From: Caprimulgus europaeus
Lineage: Eukaryota; Chordata; Aves; Caprimulgiformes; Caprimulgidae
Direction: 5' to 3'
Assembly (NCBI GenBank): GCA_907165065.1
Contig: OU015523.1
Span: 24,703,834 to 24,767,833 of the forward strand
DNA: 64,000 bases
This document shows, in pieces, positions 34,694 to 47,600 of this stretch (its first letter is position 1; the number at the start of each line of letters is the position of its first letter). A program made the translations under genes and the position numbers. Below the pieces are notes generated by a model. The model did no database searches and was not told where the DNA came from. It saw nothing but the letters and a program-made list of their open reading frames with translations.

Positions 34694-34705
34694 GGGAGCT
34701 GTAGT
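34694..34705 (-). promoter_or_regulatory. ACTACA-type (ZNF143/THAP11-like) promoter element
   Basis: The minus strand reads ACTACAGCTCCC, close to the ACTACAATTCCC submotif found in many housekeeping bidirectional promoters and bound by the ZNF143/THAP11 machinery. It lies about 100 bp from the ETS site. Confidence 0.55.
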
Positions 34706-34799
34706 TCCCGCCCCTGCGCGGGGGTGGCGGTGTCGGCGCGCTTTCCCCTGTCCGGCCTGTGCTGGGCCGCGCTGCCCAATCCCGAGCGCGCGACGGCCT

Positions 34800-34895
34800 T
34801 CTCAGGGCGGTGGCGGCGGGACCTGCTGAGGCTGTGAGGGACGTGGCCGGCGAGAGGTGTTGCGAGGCTGGGTCGGCGGCAGACGGTGGCGGCGG
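34800..34895 (+). other. GABPA: Candidate GABPA non-coding first exon
   Basis: The plus-strand donor CGGCGG|GTGAGC at 34896 in the island is a good candidate for the end of the untranslated first exon, which would splice to the acceptor before the ATG at 38617. The transcription start is unknown, so the left bound is nominal. Confidence 0.45.
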
Positions 34896-35450
34896 GTGAG
34901 CGCGGCGCGGCCTGTGTTTTGTTTCCGTTTCTCCCTGGCGCCGCGAGTCTCATTTCCGTTTCGGGTTCACACAACGACGAGGCTCCGCGGGGAGGAGGAG
35001 TGGGGACAGCGGGCGGGGTGGTGGGGGGAAAACCGGGGCCTGCGGGGAGGAGCGGCCTCGGCCAGCCGTGGGTCTGCGCCGGCCTGGCTGTGGTGCCGCC
35101 TGCCCGCCCGCGAGAGGGCCCGTGACAGCGGCCCTGCGGCCAGAGGAGCGGGCTGGGCCGCCCCGCGCCCCCGTCCTGAGGGGCCTCGGCGCCTTCGGGT
35201 CAGGTCGCCGCCCGCCGGCCACTCTGTCAGCGGAAAATGGAGCCGGCGGCCGCCGGCTGCGGCGGAGCGCGAGGAAGGGCCCCTTGGGCGGCCCGGCGGA
35301 CCTAGCGCGGCGGGGACGGAAGGAGAGTGAAGTTCTCCCGCCGCAGGTCCTGCGGTCGCGGCTGGGAGCGAGTCAGGCAGCTCGGACAAAGGTCCCCGAG
35401 TCCTCTCCAGGGCGTAAAAACTTAGTTCCACTTGTAAAAACTTATTTTGG

Positions 35451-38400
35451 GTGAAAACGTAAGAGAGTATTTGGCATCTTACTTCGTTTGCTTCCTGGTG
35501 TTCGGCCAGGTACGTGCTACACAGTCACTTCTCCCAGTTCGGTTTTATTTTCTAACTTCTGACTGTTGATAAGGAAGGAGAACACTTGAAATCTGGCATG
35601 ACTCCACCCCGTTTAGTGGTCCACTGTCTTTACCTTAAATCCCAACTGGCTGATAACTTGCAAAAGCTGATCTATAAAGGATAGGTTGATTGGTTGTGTT
35701 CGTATTTACCAATTCAAATGATAAGAGGTGTGTTCTGCGAACAGCTGAACAACTGGAGCATCTCAGAAGCACAAATATCTCCAGTGACTGGGCTTCAGTA
35801 TCACTTGATAATCCATCTGGGCTCCAGTAGCTGCCCCCACTTCATAATTGCCTAGTAGGATAACAAACAGTTGTTCTACCAGTAGAGTTTGCGCTCCTGT
35901 TATGATGGACTTGTTTAATTCCTTGTGTCCCAGAAAAGAGAAAAAATAGATCTTAACAGAACAATGGGGTTTCTCCCCTGACTGCAAATGCCAAACTATA
36001 AAAGATACTAGTGTAGCACTGGGCTGTTGTGCAGGGGGAAAAAAGGCTCTGTTAACAGGTGCCACCTTTAATGTTAATGGAGGTTTGTGTTGGGCATTAT
36101 GGTCAGATTCCTTCTTGGGTAGCAGGTAAGTCCTAGGGCTTTTTAGCTTGAAGGAAGAATAAAAACAAACAGAAATCAGTACGCTGTAACTTCCACAAAT
36201 TCAGCACGGTTTTGTATGTTCCTTCCAACAAATGCTGTGGTATTTCTACCACATTGACCCTCCTAGCAAACCAGGCTGGTTTGAGTTCTCTTGTTTCTGA
36301 GGAAGCTTAGTCCCATCTGGACTTTCAAACTCTGCATCATCATGTAGGAAAAAATTTTGCTAGACTTCATGTGAAATGTTTATATAATCGAGAATCTCTA
36401 GTCTAGCGTAGGAAAGAGTGAGTAATTTTCCCATCAGGTTTCTCTGAACTGTTAATGACTTTATATGTTTTCATGAAGTTATTCTTCCTCTTTCTACCCA
36501 TCATCTCCCTTTCTTGCATCTGTGCTCAATGGAACCAGCTCTCTCCCTCTTTCTGTACCTGCTGTCTGTGCCTATGCGCCTGTCTACTACCTCCCCAGAG
36601 TAACTGAGAAATGTAGTAAAGCCTGTGAGATGCAACTGCAAACCACCTTTGAAGAGTGAGTGAACAGTTACTAGTCTAGCTGCCAATTTGGACTCCAATC
36701 CATAAGGACTTCAAAATGTCTTGCCTAATTCTATACAGTTGCTATGCTGTTATAGTATTTACTTACTGTGCATCATTTTGCATTTACCAATATTTCTGCC
36801 AGAAATCATTCAAGATAGTGAGTTCTTTCTGCAGGTCACCACAGTTTTCTCAATAAATAATTTATTGATACATTAAGGAAAAGAAATCCTAGCTTAATCC
36901 TTTTTGTGACCTTACTGATAAACTGCCTTCCTCAAAAAAAAAAAAAAGGTATCTTATTCTTGTTGGTTTGTGGTCTTAATCTGATAGCTAATACAGGAAA
37001 GAATTTCTCCTTTTTTCTATGGTACCAGTTAGCTTCTTCGGAAATTTTCAGCAAGGGACTTTGCTCAAACCTTCGTTTTGAAAAATCTTTTAACAGTCAA
37101 GCAGATCACCTATAACCATGCAGGTGTTGGTTCTTTCAGATTTTCAGTTAAGCTTGTCTGCATTCTTCAGAAGTGGTATTTAATTCTTCCCCATTTATCA
37201 TGAAGATGATATGCAAGATTAAGTGATACAGAACTTGGACTCCTAAGACTCTGTTCAGTGGATACTGCCCTGGCAGTTAGGGGATTTTCATGGAGCCAGA
37301 TCTGTGAGCAGAACAGGTTCTGATTTTGCTTTTTAGTGGTGTGATATTAATAAGGTGCTGTTTACTTCCTGTTTAGCTCTGATAGCTTCTCACAGATTGA
37401 TATCAGTGCAGCACTTGATTTCTTCAAAACTAATTTTACATAATAGCTTTTGAAGGAGATAATAAGATGAATAGTTTGAATTCCTTTAAACCTTTTCTAT
37501 AACAACTGTACAATTTAGTTGGTTACTATTCCTTTGAGAACTTTTACAGTTTAATAAGTTCCCTTATTAATTTGCCTTTAATAAATGCTCTTGTTAACAA
37601 TTGGATTTGGGCAGATTAGTCCTAGGAAAGAATGATTCCAGGATGGAAACCTTGCTAATCTCTTCTATTGCAGATATTTAAAGAGTAGCATGCTTTGCTT
37701 TTTCTACTCTGATTTCTTTTTTTCCCCTCTGTACTCTTACTTCCTACTCCTTTTCCTATGAGTTAGTGGTGTTACTTATTATAAAGTATTAATATGATTT
37801 GGCCGGTTTCTTTCTCATATGTGTTTCATATTTATGATATATGGGAAGGTTAATGAAACATGGTAATACTATACAAACTATGTCTTTACAGATCAAATTC
37901 TGTAATTCTTTATTTCCCCTTTGCATTCCAACAGATTCCAGTATTCTACAGGGTGTGAAAATCCACAGTGTCAATGAGAATATCATCACAGAATAACTTT
38001 CCTTTTAATTGCTGACATACTGCGTTAGTTTGGGACTTAACAAGATGCATTCATTATGCCCGTATCATCAAGTGATCACCTATGAGAGGGATGGGTGGAA
38101 AGATGGGACAGTCAATAAACACTTTATTGTTGAGTTTATTTACCTTTGAGGAATCATAGATTTTCTGCCTAGCTTCCTGTTGCAGCATTTTATGTAAAAT
38201 ACTGCTTAAATTTATATGCAACATCTTTCAGCCTTGCTAGTATGTAGCTGAATCTAGACAGCAAAATACGCATAACTTTCAAAGAACTTTTGGAAGTTCT
38301 TTGCAACCAGCCACTAGAAGTTGTAGCTGGCTTATATCAAAAACATTCAGTAAATTTGGATGCCTCCAAGAAAATCGAACTCTGGGCTGTGTGCTAATGT

Positions 38401-38592
38401 TTATAGTCCTGAATTTGCCCCTAGAGTATTCTGTGAAATCTGTATTAGCTTTTGGCTTTATTTTGTAGGTGAACTCTTGTCTCTTAAAAGCTGTCCTGGT
38501 ATTTGGTTTAAAAAATGTTTGATGAAACACAACCCATCATCGAGTTTAGTTGGTCTACGACTTACGAAAAAAATTTATTTTTCTATTCATAG
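35451..38592. other. GABPA intron 1, nothing recognised
   Basis: About 3.1 kb of AT-rich sequence with no coding resemblance, RNA gene or identifiable transposon. A pyrimidine-rich stretch lies near 36480-36560 and an A-run near 36935-36947. Confidence 0.55.
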
Positions 38593-38616
38593 CTCTGTTC
38601 TTAAGACATTTTAGCC

Positions 38617-38693
38617 ATGACTAAGAGAGAAGCAGAGGAGCTGATAGAAATAGAAATTGATGGAACTGAGAAACAGGAATGCACTGAAGAAAG
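38617..38693 (+). CDS. GABPA: GABPA coding exon 1: start
   Basis: 77 coding nt from ATG in good context (GCCATGA) to donor AAAG|GTATGT. It encodes [20 protein letters not shown] and ECTEE. The acceptor is either at 38592 (TTCTATTCATAG, better pyrimidine tract) or at 38614 (ACATTTTAG); both leave the coding sequence unchanged. Ends in phase 2. Confidence 0.97.
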
Positions 38694-41600
38694 GTATGTA
38701 CTATCTTTGCTTTTCGGGGTCCTTAGGCTGCAATTAATTTATTTATTTGTTTTCTTTAATTGGTTTTGCATTAGTGGCTGCACGCACTAAGGTTGGTTAT
38801 TCAGATTTACTATTTAGTATTGTGTTAATAATTCGGAGATGGCCGTGGTTAAGAAATAAGTTTTCCAGCTAGGCGAAAGAAGTAGCTTTAAACTGGCAGA
38901 ACTAACTGTCTCAGTATGATCTCTGTAATTCTGCTGTTGATTGTTTCTGCAATTTTTCAACTTTCTTGCTGGATACGAGGCTCTTAGTTTTGCTTGTGCT
39001 TTCTTCAGTTTTTCTGTTTCTTATCTAATTAAATGCTGATTTTCTTGAAGTGGGACTGTAGCCACTGTAGGAAACCGGTATAGTGCTATCATATTCTTCA
39101 GTCTTAATTACTTAAATCCCAAATCATTTTGTTTCTCTTGCTACATTCTCGGTACTTCTCTTCCCCTACTTTCATACCATATAGGAATATGTCTATGTGT
39201 ACATGCTGCAAACCTTTCAGCTTCAGAGTATCCTTTTGCAATGGAGATGAACCTTTGTTTCTCCAGTCCATTGCTTGACTGTTGTACAGGGTAATTTGTT
39301 TTTAACAGAGTAGAAATGATGTTCTGTGTCTATTGACTATATTGTTTTTAGGGCCATTGAAACTGTAGATACCGCAGTCTGATATCCTTTGACTTAATTA
39401 CCCGAACCTGTAGTTTTTTCTTCCTAATGCTTCCCTCCTAATTTTTACAATTGTGTTTGAAAGCACAGAGAAGCAGTAAATGTGTTGGATAGAAATAGCT
39501 AAGGCTGGTGGGTGACCTGCTCTTTAAGAACCTGTTTTGGAGAACTGATTCGAAATTACTTATTAGTTTCTTCTTATTCTGAGCTCCTTGTATATTTTTA
39601 CTACTTACAAATTGACTATGTCTGTATGCTTTCTGATTTCCTTCTGTGTAAATGTAGAGAGACCAACTATCTAAGGTTGTTGTTAAGACACACATCCTAT
39701 AACGTTGATGTTTCTGAATGCCTATGCCAATACTGTCATCATTTTAGTGCAGGACAACCATTACACATGACTAATGTTTCCTTCAGGGCTCCATGTTGCT
39801 GTAGTACCCTCTGTCTCTTGTATATATTAAGCTTATCCTTGTGCTAACTGGTGAAAAGACATGGATAATTACTCTGTATGAGAGTGAATGTTTTTTCCTT
39901 CTTTTTCCCTATCTGTTAAGTTTGTGTGTTTGTTTTCAAATTAAATATCTTTTAAACACAGTCTAGGCAAGGCAATTAGAATTAGTTTATATGCAAGTTA
40001 ATAATATATAATACATTAATCATGACTTAATCTCTTGAAAATGGTAATCTGTAAATAATCTTGGTTTTTAACCGAACTTTTTAATGGCAGTAGGGCAAAA
40101 GAAGAGTTACACAACTGTAAAATCAATGGGACCCAATTTAGTAATTCACTGTCTACTCAAGCTAAATGTTTTTCTGTGTGGAATTAAGATTTCAGAGTCA
40201 GTATTACCTTTTATGTAGTTTAATTCTAACTGTTAAAAACCTTTTTCCTACTCTATTAACATGTAGGTAACAATTTGTTGTATTAATTTGGTATTTAAGC
40301 ATTGTTGAGCAAACCTACACCACAGCAGAATTTGTGAGTCAAGCTATTGACATCAATGAACCAGTTGGAAATCTTAAGAAGTTGCTGGAACCCAGACTGC
40401 AGTGTTCCTTGGATGCACATGAAATTTGCCTGCAAGATATCCAGGTAAATTGAAAGGCTATGAAAGATTTAACCTCTTAATTGAGAAGTATTTTACGTAC
40501 TTCCTATGTTTCTTCCATTGTTCAAGGAATTCTTGCTTCGTTTGGTATATTAATTGTATTTAAGAATTTAATTTTTTGTCAGGTTCATTATCATCAGACG
40601 ATTTTATATGTACACACTAATTCAGTGTGAATAAAATCAAAATACTTTTGGGGTTCCTGGGGTGAGGGTAAGAAAAAAAATTACCACCTTGCAAGTGAGA
40701 GAAGAATGAAGGCAACAACAGTACCATCTTCTTTTGAGGTAGCCTGCATCATTTGTTTCTGCTTCAACTTCCATGAGTCTAATATGGTTTTGAATCTGAA
40801 TAAAACAAGAAGGTTTTTATACTATTGGGTGCACAGATAGAAAAACATTACTCAAGAAATTCCACTCGCCCTCCTTGCTCCCCTGTGCTCCCTTTCCCCT
40901 CCCACTGTTTTTACAGTCATCACCACATGTGAGACAGTACAGTTGTTTCGTATTGTGTTTAGCTACGTGTTGTATTTGTAATTAATAGTCAGACATCTGT
41001 GGCTTCTCCAAAAACAACAGAGAAAATTCTGCTTTAAAAGCAAGAATTTTTATGGAGGTGTTAAAAACTGAGAAAAGGAACTGTAGCTACTTTTCACAAA
41101 GTGAAGGTACTTACAGGTGTTGCATTGTGGTTTTTTTTTTCTTTTTTGGTTAAAAAATGTCTCTGTAAGTGAAACTACCTTAAACAGAACAGGATGTCAT
41201 GTTTCAAATTCCAGTCAAATTCTTTCTGTCATGTATTATGTGCACATAGTACTAAAAATATTTGCACACTTAAGAAAATATGCTGCAAACAAGTGTTTCT
41301 AAAGTTTAAAGGAGAATATGTTTCTTATAACTGTGAGACTAATATTTCGGTTTTTTAATTGCTTATATCAAGCTGGACCCAGATCGAAGCCTTTTTGATC
41401 AAGGAGTAAAAACAGATGGAACAGTGCAACTCAGTGTGCAAGTAATATCTAGGCAAGGTAAGCAGTTATGTTTGTCTGTTGTACAAATTGATATTGTAGG
41501 AGTGCTGGTGAGCAAACCTAATGCCCTACTATTCCTTCTAGATATAAAATTGACAAAATCACTGAATGGTCACATAGCTTCAGAATGTCTCATTCATTGT

Positions 41601-44600
41601 GTACTGTGGTTATAAGTAGTAATAATTAAAATAAATGTCATGGACTTGCGCTATTTGAATTTTTTTTTTTAATAGTAACTTCATATCAATTTCTAAGTTT
41701 AAAAAAACCCAACCAACTGACCAAAAAAACCAAACCAAAAAAAAAAAACCCCCCCAAAAAAACCCAGAAAAACTAAACCTGGGTCAAAATGTCATCATTA
41801 CAGTACAAGGCTTTCGTTAATGGTGACTGGTTATTCATACCAGACTAAGTATATAAACAGGCAAAGGATTTTTGTCTAGGTAGGTGACAATTTCATCTGA
41901 GGTGAGTGAGCTTGTGTGCTTTGTGAATGGCAAGATTATGAGAGTATATGTAGCTATCTGAAAATGGGTGTGAAGGGCTGGCATCGCTATCTGTTGTCTG
42001 TTTTCTTTGGATGAGAAGTCAGAGTAAACCATTGTGACAGAGGAGCATTAACCAGGTGGGTAGTTCTTTTAGAGCATTTTATACAAAGATATCTTAATAT
42101 AAGGTACAGCAGATAAAATATCAGTCCTGTTTATTTGTTTTACTAGAAAAACTATTCTGTCCCTCCACCTTGCCTTAACTCCTTTCTTCTGGTTTGAGGA
42201 ATGGAGATATATATGGTTTTCCTGCCATTGTGAGAACAGCAATTTTGAGTACAGCCCTGTTCTCAGGCTCTTGGAAGTCTGTGCAGATCTGAGTAAGTGC
42301 ATTGCATCATATGTCAAAGAATTTGAAAACACCTCTATTTTTTAAGACCTCCATAGCAAATATTTTGGTCTTCCTTAATACAGACACAAATTGTATCTGA
42401 TCGAGGCTTTCTCTTTCCTGTCTGGCTATAGATAATATGAGATTAACATTTTGCCATACTTAAGATGTTAGGTTGATGGGTGGTTTGGTTTTTTTTGAAA
42501 TAGGATAAAGTGGGTTCTGACCCTATCTTTAGTTGTCCTTTTAAAAAAAAATAGGAAAAAAAAGAAAAAAAAAAAAGTTGGGACGGGGGAAGATAAAACT
42601 TTTTGGGTTATAAATTCCAGTGTCAGGTGTGTGGCATAGTTTGAAATAATTTTGGGGAAAATTTCAGAGGTGGAATATCTGGCTGGCAGTTTGTAACCTG
42701 AAGGAATCTTTACTTGCTTTTTCTGCTTCCTTAATGAACAAAGTAGAGGCAATCTGGAAAGGAGGTACTTGCCACACTTTTTTCAGATGAACTATGGGAG
42801 ACACAGGTACTGTATTGAAAGGGCTAGAATGAAAGCAGTGATCTCTGACAGTCATTGGTTTGAGTAGTAGGAGGAGAGACACCTGTATTATGGACGTGGA
42901 CAATGTATTTTTACTTTCTATTTCTTGTTTGTAAAGTATATGAACAGGTAGTCTAGTTAACCCACCATTCAGATAGTTCACATACCACATACACAAACTT
43001 AAGTAGATCAGGGCCATACTTGTGCATTAGTATCTGTAGCTGCTGTTGGTGTTGAGCTCAGTCCTGTCTGTTACGCACACCTGCAAGATTAACATTTTCC
43101 CAAACAGGTTCTGTTCCACATACTTTTTAAATGCTTGACTGACATAAGAAGTTAGTGTCGTGCTGCCTTGGGAATTTCTGAACGTGTGTGTAGCTATAGT
43201 ATAGGTACTTACACAGATTTTGGGACTAAGTGGTGGTTAAGCACAAAAGGTTCTCTGGATTTAGGTAGCTGAAGTCTGAGTCATGTTTTAAGAGTGTAAC
43301 TATCCATTTGACTGTGGTTTCTAAACTGTTTTTTGCAATAACTAGGCTTTTCTTATTTTTAGTATGTAAAGAAACAATTCATAAGTGTAATGAAACATAC
43401 TGATTTAGGTTGAAGATGCGGTTTGACTAATGTCCTGTGTCTGACTCTGGTTAATACTAGACTTTTCAAGTTCAAAAACCCAAGTTGTCTGTAGGTCTTA
43501 ACCCAAGAATATTCTCTAGCTTCAGATAATTAGCAGTGAAGGGGCTTGTACTGGCAACATCTGTGCATGCCTTGTTAGCCAACATCCTTGAATTTTTGTA
43601 CCTTTTGTACCAGTTTATACTTCCAGGGTGTGTGACATTGTCACATTGTGTTCCACAACTTCCATGCTGTCCAAGGAAGACTGGACATCTGTTTCCTTAG
43701 GCATTAGGTAAAGGGAGAGATGTGAGAAGAGATGCAGACAAACCCAGTGAATTAAAGTTGATCTCATGTTGCAGTAGGTTACATGGCAGACTGTTACTTG
43801 ACAAGAGTTTTACTTATAAGCTGGTTCCTCTACAGAGACTCATTTTGATCTCCATGTTTACATTGTGGATAAAGCAGTATATTCACAGTTGTTTTGACAT
43901 GTAGTTATTTGACAGACAATTAATTGTTTTGTTGAGCAGTACTGAACTGTTCCTCTCTTCTTTCCTTTTGTTTTTGAAGATCAAAACTATAAATAACTCT
44001 TTAGTGTTTTCCCTTCCCTATTTCTATCTGACTTTGAAAGAAGCTTGTGCTGCACATGTTAATCTTAGATGGCCTCGATAAAACAGTTATGCTCCTAAGT
44101 AAGGTACTTGTTTGCTTTTTCTTCATATTTACTTCTTCATCTAATCAACCACTTACTGGTTATCTACGTCTGTTTTCACTTCCTTAATTTCATATTGCTG
44201 CATGTTGTACTTAATAGTCTTTCTAGTGTTCCCTTTCTAATACATTTCTCAAGCTGAATTCCTTTTAAAGTCCAGAGGAATACTTGTCTGAGAAGGACTT
44301 AGTTTATTCTTACTTATACTACAGGTAAGTACTCCATTTGTCTTCCCGTACAAACTGTGAGTGGCTTGTGGGTTTAGCTTTTAAGACCATCACCTACAGA
44401 ACTTACCATCTCACATTGAGCTTTAATATAGATTAGATGGGAGGGACACAAAGTAATACCTTACAGCATAAAATACTGAAGTTATTCTGGCCATGTGATG
44501 TTCTGTGAATCCTGCTTTCAACTTCCTAACCCTAGTAAAGGGTTAGGCAGTTGGAATGGAATATTACAGATTTTTTTTTTTTAATGTGCAAATATGTTTG

Positions 44601-47600
44601 ATAAAAATCTCTTAAAGAAGTGTGGTTGTTAGTTGTTGTTATAATGGAAATTATATGTGACAAAAACTGAAACAATTTTTTTCTGTTTAGCATACTGTAA
44701 TGACAAGAAAAATCTTCTATACAATATCAGAAATTTGGTGAGACACTATTTGGACAAAATACCTTCTCAGAAGACAACAGAGAAGGTGGTGACACAAAGC
44801 ATTAGTAGCATTAGTGAATGTGTTCTTTATTGTTGCAGAGTAGATAGAGACTTCCAGCTCTGTGGTCTAGTGACATAAAACCTGAATCATCATAAATAGC
44901 TGATGAAGCTTAAAACATGAAGATGTTTCTAGTTTTCTTTTAACTTGTTGCTGAACACACTGCTTCTTGCGGAGTACTGAAAGAAAATGTTAACTCTTAT
45001 ATAGAGATCCCAGAGATATCAGGGAAATACTGTAAAGGCTGAAAGAAATGCCTCTTGGTTCTGGGTTTTTTTAACGTTTGTTTTGGGTTTTGGTTTGTTG
45101 GTTTGTTTGGTTTTTTTCCCCCTTTAGATCAGTATATTTCTTACAGACCAAAATACTTGTTCTTTATGTCCACATGCTGAACATTCTGTTCAAGATATGT
45201 GAAATGGATCACCTAAATAGAACAGGAAGCTGTAATACTGGGGGAGAACAAAAGGACAGCTTTGTATTCACCTTACTAGAGTATATACTGTATGATAGAA
45301 TATGTCCTTCTGATTTAGGACACCTGCAGAAATTTGTTTATGCTTTTGTATTATGCTTCTTTTCTAAGCATGCTAACACCTAGTAATCAGAAAGCTTTAA
45401 AACAATGCTTTTGTCATACTTGCATTGCTATCTTTAAGGGTTCTTTTGTTGTTTCTATACCTAGGAATAGAGCCTAAGTTAAATATCCTTGAAATTGTGA
45501 AGCCTGTGGAGACTGTGGAGGTAGTGATTGATCCAGATGCTCATCACGCAGAGGCTGAAGCTCACCTGGTTGAAGAAGCTCAAGTGATAACCTTAGATGG
45601 AACGAAACATATTACAACAATTTCAGATGAAACCTCTGAACAAGTGACACGATGGGCTGCAGCATTAGAAGGCTACCGAAAGGAGCAGGAGCGCCTTGGA
45701 ATACCCTATGGTAATAATGCATAACTCCATGTGTGTGCGCTCATGTGTTCAGGTGGGGGCTGAGTTCTTCTGTTTGTTTGGGTGATTGTTATTTTTTCCT
45801 AAATGGTATTTCATTTTAGTTATATAATTGAAGTGCACCAGTACCTCAGAGAAGATTTCTTATGGTATGGATAAGTACAATGCAAATATCTGCATAACAG
45901 AAGGACAAAGAAGAATCAATGCTTGTAACAGTTTTATTAGAATAATGCTTTTTACTCCATAACCTTTTTGTCATTGCAGTTTTTAGAAAGCAGTTTTCTT
46001 CTTCCTTCCTTCCTTAAAAATGTGTGTTTTAGTTCTTTTGTGTGTGTCTGAATTTGAGCTAGACTCAGTACTTGGTGGGGGTTGCATGAAATAAATTGTT
46101 CATAGCTTTGTAGGATGCTGAGTACAGTGTTAAATCAGATTTTGCATGGAAAGCCATAGTTGAACTTAATATAGTATTCTGGTAGATCATAATCTCTTTT
46201 GAATTAATGTTGTTACTTAGCAGGCTGCTAGTTTAGTGTTAGCTTAGAAAAAGCATCTCTGAATGCCTGCATAGGATTGAACTGAAACTCAATGTGGGTG
46301 GGTAAAACCAGTCAACATGATGTGGGTTTTAGACCTACATCATGTTCAGGACGTTATCCAGCTGAGTTGCTTGTGACTTGCAGAAACATGCTGTCAGGAC
46401 ATATTCAGCACATGAAGCTGTAGTGTCTAAGCAGACCTGCAAAACTGGGATATATTTGCCAACTGGGATATTTGGAAGTGTTTAAGAGTTCTAGTGAAGT
46501 CACAGGTATTTGCAGGACATGTAGCATGCCAATATTTTTAACGTATTTTTGATAACTGAAGCAATGGCTTTTTCATGCCTTTTTGTTGTTCACTTCCAAA
46601 CAACACTTCCTGAAAAGTGTCCTTATCTCAACCTACAAGCCTCTTTACCCTTGCCCCCAGTCCTCTCCCCTGTCCCCTGGGGGTGGGGGAGAGGTGGTTG
46701 AACAGCTGTGTTAGCTGCTAGCCAAGGGCTAGCCCAGTGAAACTATCACAACTGCTCAGCAGTAGCTAAAACATAGGTGTTGACTTTTCACCAACCTAAA
46801 ACACAGGACCATGTGGGCTGCTATAAAGAAAATTAACTCCACCCCAGCCAAACCCAGTATGATGGTGATTTTAAATAGTTTTAAAACTGCAATAATGTGA
46901 ATGCATTTACAATGTAGTATTTCATCATAGTCATATGCTGATCAACATATCTGAGGAAGAGCATCCTAGTGTGAGAGAGACTATTTTGAAACTAAAGACC
47001 TATGTAAAAAGAAAAATAATTCTTTTTTGTGTTTGAGAATTGTCAGGCATAGTTCAGATGTAAAAGCTTTTGCTAAAAAAAAAAAAAAATCCCTTTTTTC
47101 ATCTTTTTCATCTCCTCACCAAGCCACACCACTCTATCAGTATTTTAAGAGGAGTCAACTTTCCATACAGTCAGATTTGGTCATGGTAACTACACTTCTT
47201 GATGTTATGTACTTAGTTTTATTATGTAATAAAGTTATTATATAATGGAAAACATACTATTGTACTTTAACTGAATAGCAGCACTGACTGGCCTAGAAGC
47301 AGGCCCTTTTTTATTAAAAAAAAAAAAAAAAAAAGACCCCTCCCTAAAGTTTTTTAAAAGAAATTCAGAAAAGGTCATACCAAAAAAATGAACCCTGGGT
47401 TACACTTGTTTGATTACTGTGGGTCAGTAGCCACTTTTATTTAATTATTGTTGTCAGTTCATAGAATCATAGAATGGTTTGGGCTGGAAGGGACCTTAAA
47501 GATCATCTAGCTCCAACCCCCCTGCCATGAGCAGAGACAGCTTCCACTAGACCAGGTTGCTCAAAGCCTCATGCAACCTGGCCTTGAACACTTCCAGGGA

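Larger units (their letters stand above)
34000..35450. promoter_or_regulatory. CpG island, bidirectional ATP5PF / GABPA promoter
   Basis: The only strongly GC- and CpG-rich block of this length in the window, between the minus-strand ATP5PF and plus-strand GABPA. No TATA box is evident. It contains GC boxes (CCGCCCC near 34660 and 34706), a CCAAT box at 34776-34780, a perfect ETS site at 34593-34600, an ACTACAGCTCCC element on the minus strand at 34694-34705, and several TTTCCG (inverted ETS core) sites at about 34920-34960. Long open frames inside the island are artefacts of its composition. A shared head-to-head promoter for these two genes is established in mammals; here it is inferred from layout and sequence. 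Confidence 0.9.

Noticed and set aside
34026..34829. 267-codon open frame across the CpG island
   Set aside because: It has proline/arginine-rich, low-complexity composition typical of any frame through a CpG island. It overlaps the divergent promoter and has no recognisable domain. Overlapping frames on both strands are equally long.
34857..35330. 157-codon plus-strand frame after the GABPA first exon
   Set aside because: It is CpG island composition only and crosses the likely GABPA exon 1 donor. GABPA translation starts at 38617 with the conserved N-terminus.
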